A stretch of 64,000 nucleotides of DNA from Nocardioides marinisabuli (GTDB taxonomy: Bacteria > Actinomycetota > Actinomycetes > Propionibacteriales > Nocardioidaceae): contig NZ_CP059163.1 in NCBI RefSeq assembly GCF_013466785.1, positions 3,782,001 through 3,846,000 of the forward strand, given 5' to 3'. The notes beneath the pieces are model-generated. The model had not been told where the DNA came from, did not search any database, and saw nothing but the letters and a program-made list of their open reading frames with translations. Below are positions 18,857 to 27,813 of the stretch, in pieces. Positions within the stretch are counted from its first letter, which is position 1. The number at the start of each line of letters is the position of its first letter. The translations under genes were made by a program, and so were the position numbers.

Positions 18857-19301
18857 GGGATTCCTCCAGAGATCGGGCGGTGGCGTCCTTCCAGGCCATC
18901 CACGACAGTAGCGCGCACTTCACGCGCGCAGGGAACTTGGCGACGCCCGCGAAGGCGATGCCGTCCTCGAGCACCTCCTCGTCGGGCTCCACGGTGCCCT
19001 TGCCCTGCATCAGGGTCAGGAACTCCTCGTGGATGCTCATCGCCTCGCCGACCGGCTTGCCGATCACGAGATCGGCCATCACCGAGGTGGAGGCCTGCGA
19101 GATCGAGCAGCCCACGGAGTCGTAGGACACGTCCTGCACGACGCCGTCGGCGAGGTGGACCCGCAGGGTGATCTCGTCACCGCAGGTCGGGTTCACGTGG
19201 TGGACCTCGGCCTCGAAGGGCTCACGCAGGCCCTTGTGGTGCGGGTTCTTGTAGTGGTCCAGGATGATCTCCTGGTACAGCGAGTCGAGCTCGGCGCTCA
19301 T
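18849..19301 (-). CDS. sufU: Fe-S cluster assembly sulfur-transfer protein SufU
   Basis: SufU of 150 residues, the zinc-containing partner that receives sulfur from SufS. Zinc/active-site residues are all present: Cys40 and Asp42 (NPTCGDE), Cys65 (GCSIS) and Cys129 (VKCALL). The 18-20-residue insertion between the second and third cysteine that separates SufU from IscU is present. ATG 19301 has a strong GGGGAGGA 5 nt upstream. It sits 13 bp after sufS and overlaps sufT. Confidence 0.95.
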   Translation of the reverse strand: MSAELDSLYQEIILDHYKNPHHKGLREPFEAEVHHVNPTCGDEITLRVHLADGVVQDVSYDSVGCSISQASTSVMADLVIGKPVGEAMSIHEEFLTLMQGKGTVEPDEEVLEDGIAFAGVAKFPARVKCALLSWMAWKDATARSLEESRG

Positions 19302-19314
19302 GGTGCTCCTCCCC

Positions 19315-20580
19315 TCAGTCCAGCTTGAAGTACGAACGGGTGTAGTTCAGGGCCTCGACCAGCGCGTCGATCTCGGCGGGCGTCGTGTAGAGGTACGACG
19401 ACATCCGCGTGGAGCTCTGCACGCCGAAGCGGGCGTGCGCCGGGCGGGCGCAGTGGTGACCGGCCCGCACCGCGACACCGCGCACGTCGAGGACCTGCGA
19501 GACGTCGTGCGGGTGCAGCCCCTCGATCTCGAACGAGACCGCTCCCCCGCGCTGGGTGGCGTCGAGCGGCCCCAGGACGCGCAGCCCCTTGACACTCTGC
19601 ATGCCCTCGAGGGCGTAGCGGGTGATCGCCTGCTCGTGGGCGTGCACGGCCTCCATGCCGACCGCCGCGAGGTAGTCGACGGCGGCGCCGAGGCCCACGG
19701 CCTCGACGATCGGCGGCGTACCGGCCTCGAACTTGTGCGGGATGCCGGCGTACGTCGACCCCTCCATCCGCACGGTCTCGATCATCTCGCCGCCACCCAG
19801 GAACGGCGGCAGCTCCTCGAGCACCTCGCGCCGGCCCCACAGGACGCCGATGCCGGTGGGCCCCACGACCTTGTGGCCGGTGAAGACCATCAGGTCGGGC
19901 CGCTCCTCCTCGGGCATCGCCGCGAGGTCGATCGGCAGCTGCGGGGCCGCCTGCGAGGCGTCGACCACGACCAGCGCACCCACCTCGTGGGCACGCCGCG
20001 CGATCTGGGCGATCGGGTTGATCGTGCCGAGCATGTTGGACACCCAGGTCAACGTGACGACCTTGGTGCGCTCGGTGATCAGCTCGTCGACCTGCGAGAG
20101 GTCGAGGTGGCCCTCGTCGGTGAAGGTGAACCAGCGCAGCTCGGCGCCGGTGCGCTCGGTGAGCATCTGCCACGGCACGATGTTGGAGTGGTGCTCCATC
20201 TCGGTCGTGACGACGACGTCGCCCGGCCCGACCTGCCGCGGGCCGGCCCACAGCAGCGTGTTGGCGGCCAGGTTGAGCGCCTCGGTGGCGTTCTTGGTGA
20301 AGATCACCTCGTCGCGGCTCGGCGCCCCGATGAAGGCCGCCACCTTGTCGCGCCCGGCCTCGAACGCCTCCGACGACTCCGCGCCGAGCTGGTGCATGGC
20401 GCGCGCGACGTTGGCGTTGTGGTGCTCGAGGTGGTCGACCATCGCGTCGATGACGCACTGCGGCTTCTGCGAGGTGTTCGCCGAGTCCAGGTAGACCAGC
20501 GGCCGACCGTCGGCGAGGGTGCGCTCGAGGATCGGGAAGTCCTTGCGGATCACCTCGAGGTCGGGCAGGAGGCCGTCCAT
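19315..20580 (-). CDS. sufS: Cysteine desulfurase SufS
   Basis: PLP-dependent group II cysteine desulfurase of 421 residues that removes sulfur from cysteine for the SUF scaffold. The PLP lysine is Lys237 in TGHKVVGPTGIG, and the catalytic cysteine is Cys377 in RAGHHCARPAH. ATG 20580 has AAGGAG 6 nt upstream. Its product works with SufU (next gene) in the SUF pathway of actinobacteria. Separated from sufC by 78 bp containing a short tandem repeat, the widest gap in the operon. Confidence 0.96.
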   Translation of the reverse strand: MDGLLPDLEVIRKDFPILERTLADGRPLVYLDSANTSQKPQCVIDAMVDHLEHHNANVARAMHQLGAESSEAFEAGRDKVAAFIGAPSRDEVIFTKNATEALNLAANTLLWAGPRQVGPGDVVVTTEMEHHSNIVPWQMLTERTGAELRWFTFTDEGHLDLSQVDELITERTKVVTLTWVSNMLGTINPIAQIARRAHEVGALVVVDASQAAPQLPIDLAAMPEEERPDLMVFTGHKVVGPTGIGVLWGRREVLEELPPFLGGGEMIETVRMEGSTYAGIPHKFEAGTPPIVEAVGLGAAVDYLAAVGMEAVHAHEQAITRYALEGMQSVKGLRVLGPLDATQRGGAVSFEIEGLHPHDVSQVLDVRGVAVRAGHHCARPAHARFGVQSSTRMSSYLYTTPAEIDALVEALNYTRSYFKLD

Positions 20581-20600
20581 CGCTCTCTCCTTCGGTCGGT

Positions 20601-20633
20601 GCTGGTCGTGGGCTGGTCGTGGGCTGGTCGTGG
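20601..20633 (-). repeat. 11-bp tandem repeat, 3 perfect copies
   Basis: Three perfect copies of the unit GCTGGTCGTGG (plus-strand reading) in the sufC-sufS spacer, ending 20 bp upstream of the sufS start. It lies in the transcribed leader between two operon genes. Confidence 0.85.
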
Positions 20634-20658
20634 GGTGCTGCGGGGTCCGGTGAGGTGC

Positions 20659-21417
20659 TCAGACCTTGGCGGGCAGGTACTTGTCGTAGCCCTCGGCCTC
20701 GAGCTGCTCGGCGAGCTCGGGCCCGCCCTGCTCGGCGACCTTGCCGTCGACGAAGACGTGCACGTAGTCGGGCTCGATGTAGCGCAGGATGCGGGTGTAG
20801 TGGGTGATCAGCAGGACACCCTTGCCCTCGCCCCCGCGGAAGCGGTTGACGCCGTCGGAGACGACCTTCAGCGCGTCGATGTCGAGCCCGGAGTCGGTCT
20901 CGTCGAGGATCGCGACCTTCGGGTCGAGCAGCTCGAGCTGGGCGATCTCGTGGCGCTTCTTCTCACCACCGGAGAAGCCCTCGTTGACCGAGCGCTGGGT
21001 GAAGCTGGCGTCGAGGTTCATCCGCGACATCGCGGCGTTGACGTCCTTGACCCAGGTGCGCAGCTTGGGGGCCTCGCCGTCCACGGCGGTCTTGGCGGTG
21101 CGCATGAAGTTCGACACCGAGACGCCGGGGACCTCGACGGGGTACTGCATCGCCAGGAAGAGGCCGGCGCGGGCGCGCTCGTCGACCGACATGGCCAGCA
21201 CGTCCTCGCCGTCGAGGGTCACGGTGCCGCCGGTGACGTCGTACTTGGGGTGGCCGGCGATCGAGTAGGCCAGCGTCGACTTGCCGGAGCCGTTGGGCCC
21301 CATGATCGCGTGCGTCTCGCCGTCCTTGATGGTCAGCGTGACGCCCTTGAGGATCTCCTTGGGGCCGTCGTCGGTGCTGACGGAGACCTTGAGGTCCTTG
21401 ATCTCGAGGGTGCTCAT
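20659..21417 (-). CDS. sufC: SUF system ATPase SufC
   Basis: ABC-type ATPase of 252 residues that drives cluster assembly in the SufBCD complex. Walker [10 protein letters not shown] near residue 40, a Q-loop (AMQYPVEVPGV), the SufC-specific signature FSGGEKKRHE and Walker B VAILDETDSGLD are all present. ATG 21417 follows a GAGAGA stretch. Downstream of the Rieske-type gene by 31 bp. Confidence 0.96.
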   Translation of the reverse strand: MSTLEIKDLKVSVSTDDGPKEILKGVTLTIKDGETHAIMGPNGSGKSTLAYSIAGHPKYDVTGGTVTLDGEDVLAMSVDERARAGLFLAMQYPVEVPGVSVSNFMRTAKTAVDGEAPKLRTWVKDVNAAMSRMNLDASFTQRSVNEGFSGGEKKRHEIAQLELLDPKVAILDETDSGLDIDALKVVSDGVNRFRGGEGKGVLLITHYTRILRYIEPDYVHVFVDGKVAEQGGPELAEQLEAEGYDKYLPAKV

Positions 21418-21448
21418 GTGTGTGTCTCTCTTTCTGGGTGGAGAAGTC

Positions 21449-21784
21449 TCAGGAGGGGGTCACGCCGTTGAGCGTGCTGGCCACGTCGACGTACACGTCG
21501 CCGTCACGGACCTCCACGGGGAAGGTCGAGACCGGCTCGGTGGCCGGGAGGCCGGTGGGCTTGCCGGTGCGCAGGTCGAAGCACGAGCCGTGCAGCCAGC
21601 ACTCGATGACCCCGCCGGCGACCTCGCCCTCGCTGAGGGCGACGGCCGCGTGCGAGCAGAGGTCCTGCAGGGCGTGCACGTCGTCACCGTCGCGGGCCAC
21701 GACCACGGCGACGTCGTCGACCGTCACGGCGAGGCCCTCGTCGGCGGGCACCTCGTCGAGCCGGCAGGCGCGCTGGAGGCTCAT
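21449..21784 (-). CDS. Rieske-type non-haem ferredoxin in suf operon
   Basis: Small Rieske protein of 111 residues with a complete 2Fe-2S motif: Cys43-x-His45 (LCSH) and Cys62-x-x-His65 (CWLH), followed by the GSCFDLRTGKP loop. It is soluble, with no signal peptide. Its gene starts within the sufD stop (ATGA) and precedes sufC. A Rieske ferredoxin at this position is common in actinobacterial suf operons; it may donate electrons during cluster assembly, but this is not established. Confidence 0.92.
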   Translation of the reverse strand: MSLQRACRLDEVPADEGLAVTVDDVAVVVARDGDDVHALQDLCSHAAVALSEGEVAGGVIECWLHGSCFDLRTGKPTGLPATEPVSTFPVEVRDGDVYVDVASTLNGVTPS

Positions 21785-22974
21785 GCGGTGGCCGGCCGGT
21801 AGCCCTTGAGCACGTTCTTCGCGAGCTCCTCCTCCACGGTGGCGGTGATCTGCTCCTCGAGGAACGGCACCCCCACCTTGCGGATCAGGTCGTTGAAGAA
21901 GCCGTGCAGGACGAGGCGGCGTGCCTCCTCGTCGGAGACGCCGCGGCTGCGCAGGTAGAACAGCTGCTCGTCGTCGAAGCGCGCGGTGGCCGAGGCGTGC
22001 CCGGCACCCTCGATCTCGCCGGTCTCGATCTCGAGGTTGGGCACCGAGTCGGCCTGGCAGCCGTCGGTGAGCACCAGGTTGCGGTTCTCCTCGTAGGTCT
22101 CGATCCCCTCGGCGACGGGGCGGATCAGCACGTTGCCGATCCAGACCGTGTGGGCTCCCTGGCCCTGCAGCGCGCCCTTGTAGAGGACGTTCGACTTGGT
22201 CTTGGGAGCAGTGTGGTCGGCGAAGAGCCGGTGCTCGAGGTGCTGGCCCTCGTCGGCGAAGTACAGGCCGAGGAGCTCGGCCTCGCCGCCGGGACCGTCG
22301 TACTCGACGTTGGCGTGCAGGCGCACCAGGTCGCCGCCGAAGCTGATCGAGGTGTGGCGCACCGAGGCGTCCCGCCCGACCCGGATGGCGTCGCGGCCCA
22401 GGTGCACCGCGTCGTCGTCCCAGTCCTGCAGGGTCAGCACGTTGACCTGGGCGCCGTCGCCGACGATCACCGAGGTGGTCGCGCTGTAGCGGGCGGAACC
22501 GGTGTGCACCAGCACGACCGTGGCCTTGCTGTGGGCGCCGAAGCGCAGCACGTGGTGGCCCCAGACGACGTCGTCGACGGACTCGCCGTGCAGGCGCAGC
22601 ACGACCGGCTCCTCGACCTCGAGGTCGGCGGGCACGTCGAGCAGCAGCGCCGAGGCCGCGTTGGCCACGGCGAGCGCCGAGGGCCGGTCGTTGGGCGCCA
22701 GCTCACCGAGCTGGCGCGCCGAGGCGGCGTCGGTCTCGCTGAGGGTCACCCCCGCCGGGATCTCGGTGGTCCAGGTCAGCGACGACGAGGAGGCCTCGCC
22801 GTCGAGGAGGCCACGCAGCCGCTTGAGCGGCGTGAAGCGCCACACCTCCTCGCGCCCGGTGGGCACCGGGTGGTCGGCCAGGTCGTAGGAGGGCGGCGGG
22901 TTCAGGTGCGAGTTCACCCGGTCGACCTCGAGGGCGGAGGCCACGCTCTCGCGGGCGGCATCAGTCACGGTCAC
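21781..22974 (-). CDS. sufD: Fe-S cluster assembly protein SufD
   Basis: SufD scaffold subunit of 397 residues with the right-handed beta-helix core region (about 110-330) and a C-terminal helical part ending SRGVSDEEARRLVLHGFFND. The conserved TKSNVLYKGAL and GxGHASATARFDDEQLFYLRSRG stretches are present. GTG 22974 is taken as the start (a GTG two codons later is equally possible); AAGAAAG about 12 nt upstream is a poor ribosome site, so translation may depend on coupling to sufB, 51 bp away. Confidence 0.94.
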   Translation of the reverse strand: MTVTDAARESVASALEVDRVNSHLNPPPSYDLADHPVPTGREEVWRFTPLKRLRGLLDGEASSSSLTWTTEIPAGVTLSETDAASARQLGELAPNDRPSALAVANAASALLLDVPADLEVEEPVVLRLHGESVDDVVWGHHVLRFGAHSKATVVLVHTGSARYSATTSVIVGDGAQVNVLTLQDWDDDAVHLGRDAIRVGRDASVRHTSISFGGDLVRLHANVEYDGPGGEAELLGLYFADEGQHLEHRLFADHTAPKTKSNVLYKGALQGQGAHTVWIGNVLIRPVAEGIETYEENRNLVLTDGCQADSVPNLEIETGEIEGAGHASATARFDDEQLFYLRSRGVSDEEARRLVLHGFFNDLIRKVGVPFLEEQITATVEEELAKNVLKGYRPATA

Positions 22975-23025
22975 AGTCAGTGATTGCTTTCTTGGTGCGG
23001 TGGTGGGCGAGGACGACGGCGGCGC

Positions 23026-24444
23026 TCAGCCGACCGCGCCCTCCATCTGCAGCTCGATGAGGCGGTTGAGCTCGAGGGCGTACTCCATCGGCAGCTCCTT
23101 GGCGATCGGCTCGACGAAGCCGCGCACGATCATCGCCATCGCCTCGTCCTCCTCCATGCCGCGCGACATGAGGTAGAAGAGCTGGTCGTCGGAGACCTTC
23201 GAGACGCTGGCCTCGTGGCCCATCGACACGTCGTCCTCGCGGATGTCGACGTAGGGGTAGGTGTCGGAGCGGCTGATCTGGTCGACCAGCAGCGCGTCGC
23301 ACAGCACGTTGGACTTCGAGCCGTGCGCACCCTCGTTGACCTGGATCAGGCCGCGGTACGACGTGCGCCCACCGCCGCGGGCCACCGACTTGCTCAGGAT
23401 CGAGCTGGAGGTGTGCGGGGCGGCGTGCACCATCTTGGCGCCGGCGTCCTGGTGCTGGCCCTCGCCGGCGAAGGCGATGGACAGGGTCTCGCCCTTGGCG
23501 TGCTCGCCCATCAGGTAGATGGCGGGGTACTTCATCGTCACCTTGGAGCCGATGTTGCCATCGACCCACTCCATGGTCGCGCCGGCCTCGCAGGTCGCGC
23601 GCTTGGTGACGAGGTTGTAGACGTTGTTCGACCAGTTCTGGATGGTCGTGTAGCGGCAGCGACCGCCCTTCTTGACGATGATCTCCACGACCGCGGAGTG
23701 CAGCGAGTCGGAGGAGTAGATCGGGGCGGTGCAGCCCTCGACGTAGTGCACGTAGGCGCCCTCGTCGACGATGATCAGCGTGCGCTCGAACTGGCCCATG
23801 TTCTCGGTGTTGATCCGGAAGTAGGCCTGCAGCGGGATGTCGACGTGCACGCCCGGCGGCACGTAGATGAACGAGCCGCCCGACCACACCGAGGTGTTGA
23901 GCGCGGAGAACTTGTTGTCACCGACGGGGATGACGGTGCCGAAGTACTCCTTGAACAGCTCGGGCTGCTCCTTGAGCGCGGTGTCGGTGTCCAGGAAGAG
24001 CACGCCCTGCTCCTCGAGGTCCTCGCGGATCGAGTGGTAGACGACCTCCGACTCGTACTGGGCCGCGACGCCGGAGACCAGGCGCTGCTTCTCGGCCTCG
24101 GGGATGCCGAGCTTGTCGTAGGTGTTCTTGATGTCCTCGGGCAGGTCGTCCCAGGTGGCGGCCTGCTTCTCCGAGGAGCGCACGAAGTACTTGATGTTGT
24201 CGAAGTCGATGCCCGACAGGTCCGAGCCCCAGGTGGGCATGGGCTTGCGGTCGAAGAGCTTCAGGCCCTTCAGGCGCAGGTCGAGCATCCACTGCGGCTC
24301 GGACTTCTTGGCCGAGATGTCGCGCACGACGGCCTCGTTGAGGCCGCGGGTGGCGTTGGCGCCCGCGTCGTCGGAGTCGGCCCAGCCGAACTCGTAGCGA
24401 CCGATGCCCTGGAGCTCGGGGTTGAGTTCTTCGATCGAGGTCAT
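23026..24444 (-). CDS. sufB: Fe-S cluster assembly protein SufB
   Basis: SufB scaffold subunit of 472 residues, site of cluster assembly with SufD and SufC. Conserved segments include [51 protein letters not shown], and [14 protein letters not shown] with a cysteine in the active region; the C-terminus has the usual [21 protein letters not shown]. Start ATG 24444 overlaps the sufR stop (ATGA). No intein interrupts it, unlike some mycobacterial sufB genes. Confidence 0.96.
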   Translation of the reverse strand: MTSIEELNPELQGIGRYEFGWADSDDAGANATRGLNEAVVRDISAKKSEPQWMLDLRLKGLKLFDRKPMPTWGSDLSGIDFDNIKYFVRSSEKQAATWDDLPEDIKNTYDKLGIPEAEKQRLVSGVAAQYESEVVYHSIREDLEEQGVLFLDTDTALKEQPELFKEYFGTVIPVGDNKFSALNTSVWSGGSFIYVPPGVHVDIPLQAYFRINTENMGQFERTLIIVDEGAYVHYVEGCTAPIYSSDSLHSAVVEIIVKKGGRCRYTTIQNWSNNVYNLVTKRATCEAGATMEWVDGNIGSKVTMKYPAIYLMGEHAKGETLSIAFAGEGQHQDAGAKMVHAAPHTSSSILSKSVARGGGRTSYRGLIQVNEGAHGSKSNVLCDALLVDQISRSDTYPYVDIREDDVSMGHEASVSKVSDDQLFYLMSRGMEEDEAMAMIVRGFVEPIAKELPMEYALELNRLIELQMEGAVG

Positions 24445-25172
24445 GAGGTGACCGACTCCTTCTCGTTGCGGGTCGTGGGACGGGTGGTGCGCCGGCTCGT
24501 GGCCGGCAGGTCGGGGATGCAGGTGGTGCAGACGCCGTCGCCGTGGGCGATCGTCGCCAGTCGCTGCACGTGGTGGTCGAGGACGCGGCTGATCGCCGCG
24601 GTCTCGGCCTCGCACAGCTGGGGGAACTCGTGGGCCACGTGGGAGACCGGGCAGTGCTGCTGGCACAGCTGCTCCCCCGCGCTCAGCGCCCCGGGACCGT
24701 GCCCGGGCAGCTGGCGCACCGTGGCGGCGTACCCCTCCTCGGAGAAGAGCTGGGCCAGCACCTCGGCCTTGCTCAGGTCGGGGTTCTCGGCCGCGGTGGC
24801 CTCGAAGCGGTCCTCGATGAAGGCCATCCGCCGGTCGGCGAAGGCGCGCACGGCGTCCTCGCCCCCGGTCTCGGCCAGGAACCGCAGCGCCTGGACCGCG
24901 AGGTCGTCGTACTGCTGGTCGAAGCCCTCGCGCCCGCGCTCGGTGAGCGCGAACTCCTTGGCCGGACGACCCCGTCCGCGGGCGCCGGCGGTGCGGTGCT
25001 CGCGGGGCTCCACCGCGCCCTCCTCGACCAGCTGGTCGAGGTGACGGCGCACGGCTGCCGGGGTCAGGTCGAGACGCTCGGCGAGAGCCGCTGCGGTGGA
25101 GGGGCCGTCGACCAGGATCGAGCGCGCGACGCGCTGGCGCGTCGGCTCGTCGGTCGTCCGGTTGAATTCCAC
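24441..25172 (-). CDS. sufR: SUF operon transcriptional regulator SufR-like
   Basis: DeoR/ArsR-type winged-helix regulator of 243 residues. The DNA-binding domain fills residues 8-75 (helix [24 protein letters not shown] and a wing with [12 protein letters not shown]). A probable Fe-S sensor is formed by [24 protein letters not shown] near residue 165-190; another CTTC pair occurs near residue 220. This fits SufR, which represses suf when holding a cluster. It is the first gene of the operon and overlaps sufB. GTG 25172 lacks a good ribosome site; the nearest -10-like sequence is not clear. Confidence 0.9.
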   Translation of the reverse strand: MEFNRTTDEPTRQRVARSILVDGPSTAAALAERLDLTPAAVRRHLDQLVEEGAVEPREHRTAGARGRGRPAKEFALTERGREGFDQQYDDLAVQALRFLAETGGEDAVRAFADRRMAFIEDRFEATAAENPDLSKAEVLAQLFSEEGYAATVRQLPGHGPGALSAGEQLCQQHCPVSHVAHEFPQLCEAETAAISRVLDHHVQRLATIAHGDGVCTTCIPDLPATSRRTTRPTTRNEKESVTS

Positions 25173-25208
25173 AACATCAGTGTGCCGTTAATGCTCGGAG
25201 CCGTTCAA

Positions 25209-25225
25209 GCAAGGGCAGCCTTACC
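25209..25225 (-). promoter_or_regulatory. Possible iron-box-like inverted repeat upstream of sufR
   Basis: Minus-strand GGTAAGGCTGCCCTTGC contains AAGG and CCTT half sites spaced by 4 bp and shares about 12 of 17 positions with the DtxR/IdeR iron-box consensus. It lies 37 to 53 bp upstream of the sufR start and overlaps the stop codon of the gene before it. Similarity is partial. Confidence 0.3.
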
Positions 25226-25631
25226 CGCTCACGGGCAGTGACGTGCGTCTCAACCAGGCCAGACCGAGGAACGGCAGCACCAGCGGCAGGAAGGCGTAGC
25301 CCTGGCCGAAGTGCGACCAGACGGTCTTGTCGGGGAACAGGTCGGGCGCCGTGTAGGTCAGCACCCCCACGGCCAGCACGCCGACGGCCTCGACCGAGCA
25401 GGCCACCAGCCCCACCAGGCGCGCGCGGGGCGTGCTGCGCAGGAGGCTGGCGGTGGCCACCAGGTAGATGACGGCCGCCAGCAGCGAGAGCGAGTAGGCC
25501 AGCGGGGCCTCCTCGGGCTGCCCGAGCAGCTGGACGGTCGAGCGCCCGGTCGCGGCGAGGCCCAGGACGCCGTACACGGCGACGAGCACGCGGCCCGGCC
25601 CGCTGGCCAGGTGCGAGGCGGACTCAGGCAC
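25221..25631 (-). CDS. Small four-helix membrane protein, unknown
   Basis: Protein of 136 residues with about four hydrophobic helices (near 14-28, 44-64, 72-92 and 112-128) and a short C-terminal tail. I do not recognise the family. GTG 25631 overlaps the stop of the upstream membrane protein by 8 bp, so the two form a coupled pair; they precede the suf operon on the same strand but have their own promoter. Similar pairs of small membrane proteins lie next to suf and ctaA in other actinobacteria, but I know of no function. Confidence 0.72.
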   Translation of the reverse strand: MPESASHLASGPGRVLVAVYGVLGLAATGRSTVQLLGQPEEAPLAYSLSLLAAVIYLVATASLLRSTPRARLVGLVACSVEAVGVLAVGVLTYTAPDLFPDKTVWSHFGQGYAFLPLVLPFLGLAWLRRTSLPVSG

Positions 25632-25992
25632 CGGCGCCGGTCCACAGCGAGTCGAGGCGCACCTGCATGGCCGCCACGGTCATCAGCGCGACCAGCAGCA
25701 CGACGTTGCCCCAGCGGCTGCGCTCCACGAGCGCCAGCGCGGCGCCGACGGGCACCACCAGCAGAGCGGTGAGCAGGTAGGCCACGAAGGTGGGCCCGGC
25801 GACGTCGGCGTCGGTGCGGGCCAGCGCGACCAGCCCGACGACCACCTGCACCAGCAGCGCCACCACCAGCGCGCCGAGCAGCAGGAAGTAGGGATCGCTG
25901 GGCGGCGACTGGTCGCGCACCACCATCACCACGGTGGCCACGACGGCGACCCCGGTCAGCGCCAGCACCAGTGCCATGAGCCACACGTTCAC
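25624..25992 (-). CDS. Small membrane protein, unknown
   Basis: Protein of 122 residues with about four hydrophobic helices (near residues 4-24, 38-60, 70-90 and 98-114). I do not recognise the family. Start GTG 25992 was chosen because a TAGGCT box lies 7 nt upstream, while the longer frame has no such support. It is divergent from the ABC ATPase gene (56 bp apart), whose own -10 box is also present, and is coupled to the next membrane protein by an 8-bp overlap. Confidence 0.7.
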   Translation of the reverse strand: MNVWLMALVLALTGVAVVATVVMVVRDQSPPSDPYFLLLGALVVALLVQVVVGLVALARTDADVAGPTFVAYLLTALLVVPVGAALALVERSRWGNVVLLVALMTVAAMQVRLDSLWTGAGA

Positions 25993-25999
25993 GCCGGCC

Positions 26000-26005
26000 A
26001 GCCTA
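26000..26005 (-). promoter_or_regulatory. -10 box for leaderless membrane-protein gene
   Basis: TAGGCT on the minus strand, 7 nt before GTG 25992. Confidence 0.45.
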
Positions 26006-26036
26006 GGGCCGCCCCGGAGGGCTCCGGTCGCCTCCC

Positions 26037-26042
26037 TACACT
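26037..26042 (+). promoter_or_regulatory. -10 box for leaderless ABC-ctaA operon
   Basis: TACACT, 6 nt before GTG 26049. Divergent from the TAGGCT box at 26000-26005, so the two promoters sit back to back within 43 bp. Confidence 0.5.
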
Positions 26043-26048
26043 TCGGGG

Positions 26049-27026
26049 GTGCCACCGACCCCCGCGCGCGACGCCGCGCGCCCCGACGACGCCCCGGCAG
26101 TGGCGATCGACGGACTGGTGATGAGGTACGCCGACAAGACCGCCGTCGACGGGCTGTCGATGCAGGTCGCGCGCGGCTCGATCACCGCGGTGCTGGGCCC
26201 CAACGGAGCCGGCAAGACCACCACGCTGGAGACCTGCGAGGGCTACCGGCGACCGCAGGAGGGCCGGGTGCGGGTGCTGGGCCTCGACCCCGTCCGCGAC
26301 CGGCGCGAGCTGCTGCCGCGCATCGGCGTGATGCTGCAGGGCGGCGGCGCGTGGAGCGGGGTCCGGGCCGAGGAGATGCTGCGCCACGTCGCGGCGCTGC
26401 ACGCCCACCCCGTCGACCACGACCTGCTCGTCGAGCGGCTCGGTCTCGCCGAGTGCGGACGCACCCCCTACCGCCGGCTCTCCGGCGGGCAGCAGCAGCG
26501 GCTCGGCCTGGCCATGGCGCTGGTGGGCCGCCCCGAGATCGTCTTCGTCGACGAGCCGACCGCGGGCATGGACCCTCAGGCCCGGCGCACGACGTGGGAG
26601 CTGCTCGAGGAGCTGCGCGGCGACGGTGTGACCGTCGTGCTCACCACGCACTACATGGACGAGGCCGAGCGGCTCGCCGACACCGTCCACATCATCGACC
26701 ACGGCCGGCTCATCGCCTCCGGCTCACCGCTGGAGCTGACCCGCGGCGGCAGCGTCTCGACGATCCGCCTGGTGGTGACGAGGCCGTTCCCGCCGGGTGC
26801 GCCCGAGTCGCTCACCGAGGCGCTCGGCCCCGGCACCAGCGTCACCCTGCTCGACTCGCTCAGCCTGCTCGTCACCGGCCCGGCCGACGCCTCCACCCTG
26901 GCGCGGGTCTCGCGCTGGTGCGAGGAGCAGGGGGTCCTGCCCGAGTCGCTGACGCTCGGCACCCGCAGCCTCGAGGACGTCTTCCTCCAGCTGACCGGCC
27001 GCGAGCTCGAGGAGCACCCGTCGTGA
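26049..27026 (+). CDS. ABC transporter ATP-binding protein
   Basis: ATPase of 325 residues for the coupled ABC-2 permease. Walker A GPNGAGKTT near residue 57, signature LSGGQQQRLGLAMALVG near 142 and Walker B IVFVDEPTAGMDPQARR are present; the H-loop reads TTHYMDEAE. GTG 26049 is leaderless by context. It overlaps the permease start (GTGA). Genes in this position, before ctaA, are conserved in actinobacteria; the cargo is unknown, though a link to haem or oxidase biogenesis has been suggested by context only. Confidence 0.9.
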   Translation: MPPTPARDAARPDDAPAVAIDGLVMRYADKTAVDGLSMQVARGSITAVLGPNGAGKTTTLETCEGYRRPQEGRVRVLGLDPVRDRRELLPRIGVMLQGGGAWSGVRAEEMLRHVAALHAHPVDHDLLVERLGLAECGRTPYRRLSGGQQQRLGLAMALVGRPEIVFVDEPTAGMDPQARRTTWELLEELRGDGVTVVLTTHYMDEAERLADTVHIIDHGRLIASGSPLELTRGGSVSTIRLVVTRPFPPGAPESLTEALGPGTSVTLLDSLSLLVTGPADASTLARVSRWCEEQGVLPESLTLGTRSLEDVFLQLTGRELEEHPS

Positions 27027-27808
27027 GCACCCCTACGAGCGGCACCTTCACCCCCAGGCCCGGTGGCGCGCCGCTGCACCGCCAGGTGCTGGCCCAGGCA
27101 CGGATGGAGGCGCGGCTGATGCTGCGCAACGGCGAGCAGCTGCTGCTGGCCGTCGTCATCCCGGTGATCGTGCTCGTCGGCGCCGTCGCCGGCTCCGAAC
27201 GGATCGGCCTCGAGCTCGACGGCCGCCCGGTGGACGTCTTCACCCCCGGCGTGCTGGCGCTGGCCGTCATGTCGACGGCGTTCACCTCGCTGGCCATCGC
27301 GACCGGCTTCGAGCGTCGCTACGGCGTCATCAAGCGTCTCGGCTCCTCTCCCCTGCCCCGCACCGGCCTGCTGGCCGGCAAGGTCCTCGCCCTGCTGCTC
27401 GTCGAGCTGCTCCAGCTCGTCGTCGTGGGCGGCGTGGCGCTGCTGCTCGGCTGGTCGCCCGAGGCCGCGCCCGCCGCGCTCGGGGGCGCGCTCGCGACCG
27501 CGGCGCTCGGCACCGCGGCCTTCGCCGCGCTGGGCCTCTTCGTGGCCGGCGTGCTGCGCGCCGAGGCGACGCTGGCCGCCGCCAACCTCGTCTACCTGCT
27601 GCTGATGGCCGGCGGGGCCGTCGTGCTGCCGGCGACGGCGTACGGCGGGTTCGGCGAGGTGGTGCGCTGGCTGCCCTCGGGCGCCCTGGGCGGCGGGATG
27701 CGCAGCGCCCTGATCGACGGCCAGGTGGCGCTCCTGCCCCTGGCGGTGCTCGCGGGGTGGGCGGCCCTGGGCACCGTGCTGACCGCCCGCACCTTCAAGT
27801 GGGAGTGA
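27023..27808 (+). CDS. ABC-2 type transporter permease
   Basis: Membrane protein of 261 residues with six predicted helices, beginning with a short cytoplasmic N-terminus (PRPGGAPLHRQVLAQARMEA) and the first helix LLLAVVIPVIVLVGAVA. The conserved cytoplasmic FERRYGVIKRLGSSPLPRT loop is typical of ABC-2 permeases. GTG start overlaps the ATPase stop by 4 bp. The stop lies 5 bp from the ctaA start, so the three genes form one operon. Confidence 0.9.
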   Translation: MSTPTSGTFTPRPGGAPLHRQVLAQARMEARLMLRNGEQLLLAVVIPVIVLVGAVAGSERIGLELDGRPVDVFTPGVLALAVMSTAFTSLAIATGFERRYGVIKRLGSSPLPRTGLLAGKVLALLLVELLQLVVVGGVALLLGWSPEAAPAALGGALATAALGTAAFAALGLFVAGVLRAEATLAAANLVYLLLMAGGAVVLPATAYGGFGEVVRWLPSGALGGGMRSALIDGQVALLPLAVLAGWAALGTVLTARTFKWE

Positions 27809-27813
27809 GGACC

